Assembly (NCBI GenBank): GCA_025617745.1
Contig: CM046859.1
Coordinates: 25,781,371 to 25,845,370 of the forward strand
Origin: Heliocidaris erythrogramma
Lineage: Eukaryota; Echinodermata; Echinoidea; Camarodonta; Echinometridae
Direction of reading: 5' to 3'
Length of the DNA stretch: 64,000 bases
Part shown: in pieces, positions 57,476-64,000 of the stretch
How positions within the stretch are numbered: position 1 is the stretch's first letter
Layout: each line of letters starts with the position of its first letter
The notes under the pieces: model-generated
What the model was told of the DNA's origin: nothing
The model's database searches: none
Seen by the model: only the letters and a program-made list of their open reading frames with translations
Made by a program: the position numbers and the translations under genes

Positions 57476-57766
57476 AATAATAAAATTAATAATTGTTTAT
57501 TTATACTGCGCAATTTCTATACAAACATACTCAACTGTGCATAACAAAACAAAAGAAGAAATTAAACTAAAAGTAAAGATTTCCTGAAACAGGTGAGTTT
57601 TTTGGAAGGTTTTTAAATGTCAGTTGAAGATGCATACCTAACTGTGGGAGGGAGATCATATATCGATTTTTTAAAAGTAAAATACAACGAAGTCTGTTTT
57701 TTTTTTTAAATTACAAAGTTTATTCAAATTACTTGATATGCCCTTTTATTGGAACTAAGGGTCATT

Positions 57767-57905
57767 ACGAGAGTGGTTTAAACACTTGACTGAAAATGCG
57801 AAGATCATGGATTCGATCCCCTCACGGCACTTATATGTATGTCATTGAGCAAGGCATTTTATCTACATTGCTCTTTTATCGTGCTACATTAATAATAAAA
57901 ATGAT
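57767..57905 (+). mobile_element. tRNA-derived SINE, family 1, short copy
   Basis: Head GAGAGTGGTTTAAACACTTG, box B-like GGATTCGATCCCC, body TTGAGCAAGGCATTTTATCT. Confidence 0.5.
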
Positions 57906-57937
57906 GTTTGGCCTAATCATATCGATTCATATCAACG

Positions 57938-57960
57938 CCCGCGCGCGCGCGTGTGTGTAC
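57938..57960 (+). repeat. (CG)n(TG)n alternating purine-pyrimidine run
   Basis: CCCGCGCGCGCGCG followed by TGTGTGTACG; sequence of this type can adopt Z-DNA. Confidence 0.7.
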
Positions 57961-59106
57961 GTTTCATTAATAATATTTATCAAAGCTTTGGACAACTGAC
58001 CTAGATGTGACCACCATAAATTAGGGCAAATGAAAAAATAGAATCAAAACGAAAACAAAGTACACATAAACAAAAATACAAAAAAGCCAACAAGCTAAAA
58101 ATCAATGCGTGTCAATTACCGCCAATCAGGACAGAGGTCATACATGTGATCATGTGATGATTCAACCCAGCTATGAAAAAAAAGACAGTCACGTGATCAA
58201 GTCATTATTCAAATCAATCAATTCCATGTTCATACATTTGACCTTCTATCATGAAACAACAAGAGGGCGTTACATTAATACCTTCCGATAATGAATACTT
58301 TCCTCGTTCTTCTACTCTAAACATGGTATCCTCTAAATGTTTATAGGGGGTAAACCCCCTTACCCCCCACCCCCCTCCCCCTGTGAAATTTTCGTCAGAA
58401 ATATTGAGATATTGCAGAATACTTAGTTTGATGTCTATTTTTAATGTTTAATTTTGGTTTCCAAAAATTTGTCAAGAAAAATATGGAATAAAACCGTATT
58501 GACTGGTGCCAATTTGGGTCTGATATTCCCCGCCCCAACCCCCCTCTCAACTAAAATTCTTTCTTCGCCCCTATATAACTCCAAACAGAGTGTTTGTGGA
58601 TATCTCCTCCGAGGTATGAGTATAAAAAGGTAAAGGTTAATTTGACGATTCAGCTTGCAGGGTCAACTGCAATTATCGGAATGTCGGTTTTGGCGCCAAT
58701 TCATGTTCAAATATCCTTGTTATTGCGTAACCCATTACTCCCTTCGTCCATGACAATTCTAACCCAAGGATGGAATCGTATTTCATGACAAAGGATAGGC
58801 CCATTTATTGTTAGTGAAAGATGGAAATGAAAAATTACCGAAATGCTTGTGAAGAACGGCCTCGACCATGTTATTCTGGATTAATCTCGTTTGTGTGTTT
58901 TGTAAAGTATCTATTTTCGTCGCTGTAATAGCTTTAAAATGGGGTTGAGGAAATTTAATTCCGACGTAACTGGGTATGTCCATACAGGCTGAAAGGCACT
59001 TGGTGCTGAATTGGTGATAATGATGATATAAATTACAGTAAGTATAATGATGATAATGATTTTTTTTTTACCCTATCATCATAATACATACACAATACAT
59101 ACACAT

Positions 59107-59322
59107 GAGGGAGCACTGTGATATATTGATGAAGGCTCTCGACTCTCATGTGTTCGATCCTCGCTCTATGCTTACATCCTTGGACAAAGTATTTTGCCCA
59201 TTTTGTCCCTCTCGACCCAGGTGTAATAAATGGGTACCTGACAATGCTGGGGTAATGATAATTGCAGGGCCCTCAGGAAACGCAGTATTAATACTGATGT
59301 GGTTATCCTGGGTAAATAAGAC

Positions 59323-59325
<3 letters not shown>
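59107..59325 (+). mobile_element. tRNA-derived SINE, family 1, with (ATT)n tail
   Basis: Head followed by box B-like GTGTTCGATCCTCG; body TGGACAAAGTATTTTGCCC, CCCTCTCGACCCAGGTG and AATGGGTACC; runs into a microsatellite that may have grown from its tail. Confidence 0.65.
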
Positions 59326-59353
<28 letters not shown>

Positions 59354-59397
59354 GTATTAGTATTATTATTATTATTATTATTGTTATTATTGTTATT

Positions 59398-59434
<37 letters not shown>

Positions 59435-59452
59435 GTAGTAGTATTATTATTA

Positions 59453-59491
<39 letters not shown>

Positions 59492-59540
59492 GTTATTATT
59501 ATTATTATTATTGTTTAATTATTATTATTATTATTATTGA
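59326..59540 (+). repeat. (TTA)n microsatellite
   Basis: About 200 bp of ATT repeats with scattered GTT and AGT variants, directly after the SINE. Confidence 0.9.
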
Positions 59541-61287
59541 TGCTAAAAGATATCGTAAGAAGCCTATAATCGGGATACTGATTTCCAAATTGAGCTGACA
59601 AAATGGTAAAATCCTAACATCATAATCAACTTACATGATGAAGATGAAACTTCTACCATTTGGACGTAAAGAAGAAAAATATGACCAATGATGAAATGGC
59701 GTGACATTACAAATGCGGGAGACATCAGTAGTGCAGTTAAAAATTGACATGACCATACTGATAATGGTGTCGACTGCAAACCCTAATCGTTACACTTTTT
59801 ACCAGGATAATATTTTCACTGTAATAAAAAGCAATCTTTTAAAAAGAATAATAGACATGAAAATTTGAGATTTGAGGAGTTATTTTTTATTGATTGATTT
59901 CAACATTCCCACTAAGATTAATCAATAGATAAATTATGACATTAAAAGAGTGTAGTTCAGAAAGTGTTCAAGGCAATAGGAGATTATAATAGCAAACGCG
60001 TACGGGCAAAGTTTTATATTTTAGTATTAAATATACCATTCTCTGATTATTAAAAAACAAATCAAGTTTCAAAGGTGTATCGTTATTAATGTTTAAGAAT
60101 ATTGTTCAGGATCTTGAATAATTAAGTTGAGCCATTGATGGTGATGTGAATGCAACATTTTTTAAAGGTCAGTGGCTCTTGTTGGATGCTGTATAACTCC
60201 TGAAACCTTATACATGTAACTCTAAATAAAATATGGTAGGACAAGTATTATCTCCAATCAACAGAATCAAGGAATAGTTACAGAGCACTCCTCGCTTCAA
60301 TCTGCAAAACTGAAGTATAGATATTTCAGCCATTTTTGATGGAATAGTTTAAAAAACTAAAAATTGCTGTTTCGTGCATTAAAGTCCAGAGGGTTCGGGA
60401 AAAGTGAGTGTGAGAAAAGGGTTGTTGAATGTCAGTCAATGCTGAAATTTCCATTTCGACAGAAAAATGCTGAAATTAATCTCAAATCAGTAACATGCAA
60501 GAGATGGACATGTACATTATAAGCAAATTTACGAATCACATTTATTGAAAAGAACTACTCACATTTTGCACGTAATACCGCGTCTTATATGCTCACGGTC
60601 GGGAATACTAGCTTGATTTACTTGTCTTTCTTTACCCAATTATTAGCTATAAACAATTTCTAGCATAATCGTTTAACAGATACATTTTATTTAAATATCA
60701 AACATTCAGTGTAATTTCGTTTGATTCTGTTACAATATTCTCCGATATTTCTACAACTCAACATTACATTTAAAGTAAAGTATTTACAGTTCGGGAAGAG
60801 TGAGAGCGACGTAAACATGATAAAGAGGTTGTCGAATGTCAACTCGCAAGTTAGGCATGTCGGCGGGATGTTGCCTCTAATTAAATGTATCCAGTTCGTG
60901 AACCTCTACTAAGCAGACGAGATGTCTGAGGTGGAAATGTCCAGTTTGCTGACAAATAATTAGGGTAATTAAACCTAAAACAAGGTGTTTGAACGTGGCC
61001 TGATGACGGACGGCATCATGCAATAGAACAACAAAACAACATATATTAATCAAGTATAATTAACAAGCAGGAGTAATGACTTGGTTGAAGTAGGGGGTGT
61101 GGGTTGGGATGGCTTAGCACCTATGATGGAAGGGAATCTTGGTGCCAGCATCCTAAGCTCCGAGATTAAGATGGGTAATGGTGATGCTGAGTGATGGGTA
61201 GTTACAAGGAGCAGTGATAGCAACCACTTATCACATGAACCCCCGATACAAGTCATGTCAGTGTATCAACAGATGATTGTAAGGAAG

Positions 61288-61425
61288 CGTGATTGCTCAG
61301 CGGTATGAGCAGTGGTCTTGTAACTGGGAGGTCTTGGGTTCGAAACCAAGTCGATGCGTTAGTGCTCTTTGGAAAGGCATTAATTCTCAATTTCTTTACA
61401 TAAGAACTGAAGACGTAGACCCCCA
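61288..61425 (+). mobile_element. tRNA-derived SINE relic
   Basis: GTGATTGCTCAGCGGTATGA as box A region and GGGTTCGAAACCAA as box B, then TTTGGAAAGGCATTAATTC, which resembles the family 1 body. Confidence 0.5.
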
Positions 61426-61461
61426 TGGTGCTAACCTTCATTGATATATTTGCTTTCTCAA

Positions 61462-61844
61462 CACACTAAGAAAAAAAAGGTTCAAGTTTGCACCCTAAAT
61501 GCAACACTGGCAGCACCTTTTTTGTGCAATCTTGCACCCTAAATGAAAAGGGTGCAAAAATGCATCTTTTTCTTCTTGTTTGCACCCTTTAATGCCCGTT
61601 TGCACCCTAAAAGGTGCAACTTTGCACCTTTAAAGGTGCAACTTTGCACCTTTAAAGGTGCAGAAACGTTGCATCCAAAAGGGTGCAAATTTGTACCTTT
61701 TCTAAAGGGTACAACTCTGCACCTTTTAAGGGTGCAAATTATAGCTAACTGCACCCTTAAAGGTGCCAAAAGCTTCCCAGGGTGCAAAGTTGCACCCAAA
61801 AAGGTGCAACAAGGGTGCAAAATTGTACTTTTTTTCTTAGTGTG
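61462..61844. mobile_element. TIR element built of TGCACC/GGTGCA palindromes
   Basis: Ends are CACACTAAGAAAAAAAAGG and its reverse complement CTTTTTTTCTTAGTGTG-like. The interior is almost entirely TTTGCACC and GGTGCAA(A) pieces, about 20 copies in both orientations, often as TTTGCACCTTTAAAGGTGCA. Frames of 100-110 codons on both strands come from the repeat. No transposase. Confidence 0.75.
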
Positions 61845-61904
61845 AACAGTCAGGTAAAATAAATAAATCACAATGAACCAATAAATTACTTGTCTCTAAC
61901 AAAA

Positions 61905-61975
61905 TGAGAAGAAGAAGAAGAAGAAGAAGAAGGAGGATGAGGAGGAGGAGGAAGGTGAGGAAGAGGAGGAGGACA
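61905..61975 (+). repeat. (GAA/GAG)n short array
   Basis: About 70 bp of GAAGAA and GAGGAG units. Confidence 0.8.
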
Positions 61976-64000
61976 AAATTACGTCGATGGTCACGGTAAA
62001 GAATGATTAAATAAGTTATTAAGAGAAAAATAAATTATCGAAGTTGTGGTGATAATATTAAAAAATTATTTTAATCCTATACAGTTATGGACAATAATGG
62101 GTAATTATTGAATTGACATTGAAGTTGACAAATTCATATCAACTGGATTTGGTGGAATTTAACAGAAGTACATGTCAGAGGTGATTGATAAACACAAAGG
62201 AGAATAATAACAGAAATTGCAAGAATATCTATAAGAAAAAGACGATAATTACTGTCGCCTCAGTGAATTAGAACATTTCTTTTCAGAATACGGGCCTCTG
62301 TGTTTTATTCCTATAATTTTTATCAATTTTATTCTTGTTTCTAAAAGGAAATTTATGTATGCCATCATAGGGTTTTCATGCTTCCTAGTAAATTTTGTTT
62401 GTGTAGAATATTTTCATAAATCTCTTCATACATGGCGCGAGAGTGTTAGTCTATGGGAATACGTCGAATAAATTAATTTAAGTAATATATCCTTGATAAT
62501 TGGTAATCGTTGCTGAAAAACAAACACAAATTTCCCCTACGAAATCTGATAGTTGTGAAGACGAAAAGAGGGAAATTTGTTTGGACCTACAAGACAATGA
62601 ACCTGAAGATACCGGAACTGTTTCACCTGGGGTCATTCACCGTAAGGTAACAGCACTAACCTATGACCCACTTTGAAAGGTGTACCGTTCGTCAATGTTC
62701 TTACGTCAGCAGAGGAAGCGGGATGGCATACGGGAATATGCACCAGAAAATCATATTTTTTAAAAAGTACAAGTGTGCTTATCGAAAATTTGATATTCTT
62801 TTTTTTTGTTGCTTGTTAGATTATTTGAACACACTCCCGCCATAAAAATTACCAGATTTTCAAGAGTTTGCTAATTTACTCTCCAAAAAAAGAATCGCTG
62901 ACAAGAAAGCAAGCAAGAAAAAAAATTGTTGATCACATTAATTTTCAGGTGCCGTTTAGATCCAAAATGTAAAAGGGAAGGGGTGTCGTCATTGTACCCA
63001 TAATTTTCTGCTAATGACTTGTGTTTTTCTGCTTACTTGCGATTTTGAAGGATTGAAAGTGGTAGGGTTATTACTGTTATAGGGCTAAGTTCAGTGAGCG
63101 TGCAAAATGGATTATGCGTACAATTTATCTTTCTTGTGTCTTTTTAGCGGAAATGCATTATAGATTACAAATGTGATTTTCTTTTAACACATTTTAAAAT
63201 CAAGTAGGGCCATTCCTTTAAAAGCTTATATTGAAATATATACTAGTATCTTGTGATGTGAAGGGGGGAAAAGATACATGTATATATGTAATTGTTCGAT
63301 TTCCTTTATCTCACATTTTAGAAAGATATATCGCCCTCTAACGATTATTCTCTTCCACGTATAATGTGAGTGGCCGTCACTGTGTCGCAGACGGATGCAT
63401 GTTTAACTATGTGTTGCACGTTCGGATATGGGCTCGTGAAATCCAATAGCTGCTCTTGGCCTCAAAACTAACCCACTCTAAACCTGGCAGGTTTGAAACA
63501 TGATAATAGCTCGTTAATCTTCTTAATTAGTGAGGTTACAAATGTGTGTTTTGAGTGTCACTTATAAAAAAACCAATCTTTTTATTTTCCCCATTTGGTT
63601 GAAAAACAAACTATCACTTACCGGTATGAATTTAGGGGAAACCTACCTATTATTCACCCCTCCTCGGATTGCGTTACAGCTACAGCTACAGCAAAATGTT
63701 CTTGAATTTTATATGTCAATATTATTTTTCTTTTTCTGCTTCGCCAAACACCTTTGACAAGTTTGAAGGAAGTGTATTATTTCTTGGCGAGAGTTGTGAT
63801 ATTGATACGAGTCTTATTCTGTTCGAGGACATGGTGATAATGTTTTTCTATTTAGTTTATACTTTCTAGTAGGAGGAGAGGGAGCACATAAAAGATAGAT
63901 TCTTATCTCGAAAATGGGATACAGGAAATATTGCATTACGAGTGTAGTATTAAAGCAGTTTATAGTGAACTTATAGTGCAGGTAAGAGACTCCCAGGGGT

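Larger units (their letters stand above)
59541..64000. other. No gene recognised between listed repeats
   Basis: AT-rich to the right edge. Frames of 60-75 codons near 62,663 and 63,530 show no domain or splice context that would support them. Confidence 0.4.

Noticed and set aside
61539..61871. 100-110 codon frames with repeated GAKLHP/FAPLKVQ patterns
   Set aside because: Both strands are open because the DNA is a palindromic hexamer array.

Overview
The window is metazoan nuclear DNA: two spliced genes with GT-AG introns lie in AT-rich DNA full of transposon remnants, microsatellites and long G or C homopolymers. The mix (tRNA-derived SINEs, LINE fragments, fold-back elements, a Ty3/gypsy element with a tRNA-Trp primer site, very many poly-G tracts) suggests a marine deuterostome, most likely an echinoderm such as a sea urchin. 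That is inference; no sequence here fixes the species. All exon limits and repeat counts were read by eye.

Region 1 (1-8,179, minus strand): the 5' part of a galactose-3-O-sulfotransferase (Gal3ST) gene with three visible coding exons (8,179-8,025; 1,554-998; 250-1). They encode a membrane anchor, a stem and both PAPS-binding motifs; the gene runs off the left edge. Its first intron holds a 5.8-kb Ty3/gypsy retrotransposon (1,659-7,440) in the same sense. Its two LTRs face each other instead of being direct repeats, its pol is broken, and its leader carries a 16-bp tandem array made from part of its tRNA-Trp primer-binding site.

Region 2 (8,180-10,845): no gene recognised; a fold-back element, a SINE and a TIR element with G-rich ends.

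Region 3 (10,846-21,415, plus strand): nine exons giving the last 485 residues of a secretory-type protein with several thioredoxin folds (a CGSC active site in the first visible exon). The N-terminal exons are not found. Its introns hold palindromic elements and a 2-kb tandem array (14,100-16,140) in which each ~150-bp unit carries a DR1-type nuclear-receptor site. A 3' UTR with a plausible poly(A) signal follows to about 22,735.

Region 4 (22,740-64,000): about 41 kb with no convincing gene except one possible signal-peptide exon (34,759-34,890, minus). It holds SINEs, a LINE fragment, GA-rich and GAA/GAG-rich arrays, (TAA)n and (TTA)n microsatellites, fold-back elements, and an unusual element near 61.5-61.8 kb built from about 20 copies of TGCACC/GGTGCA.

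The strongest candidates for something not previously described are the primer-site-derived array in the retrotransposon leader, its inverted LTR arrangement inside a host intron, the intronic DR1 satellite, and the TGCACC palindrome element.
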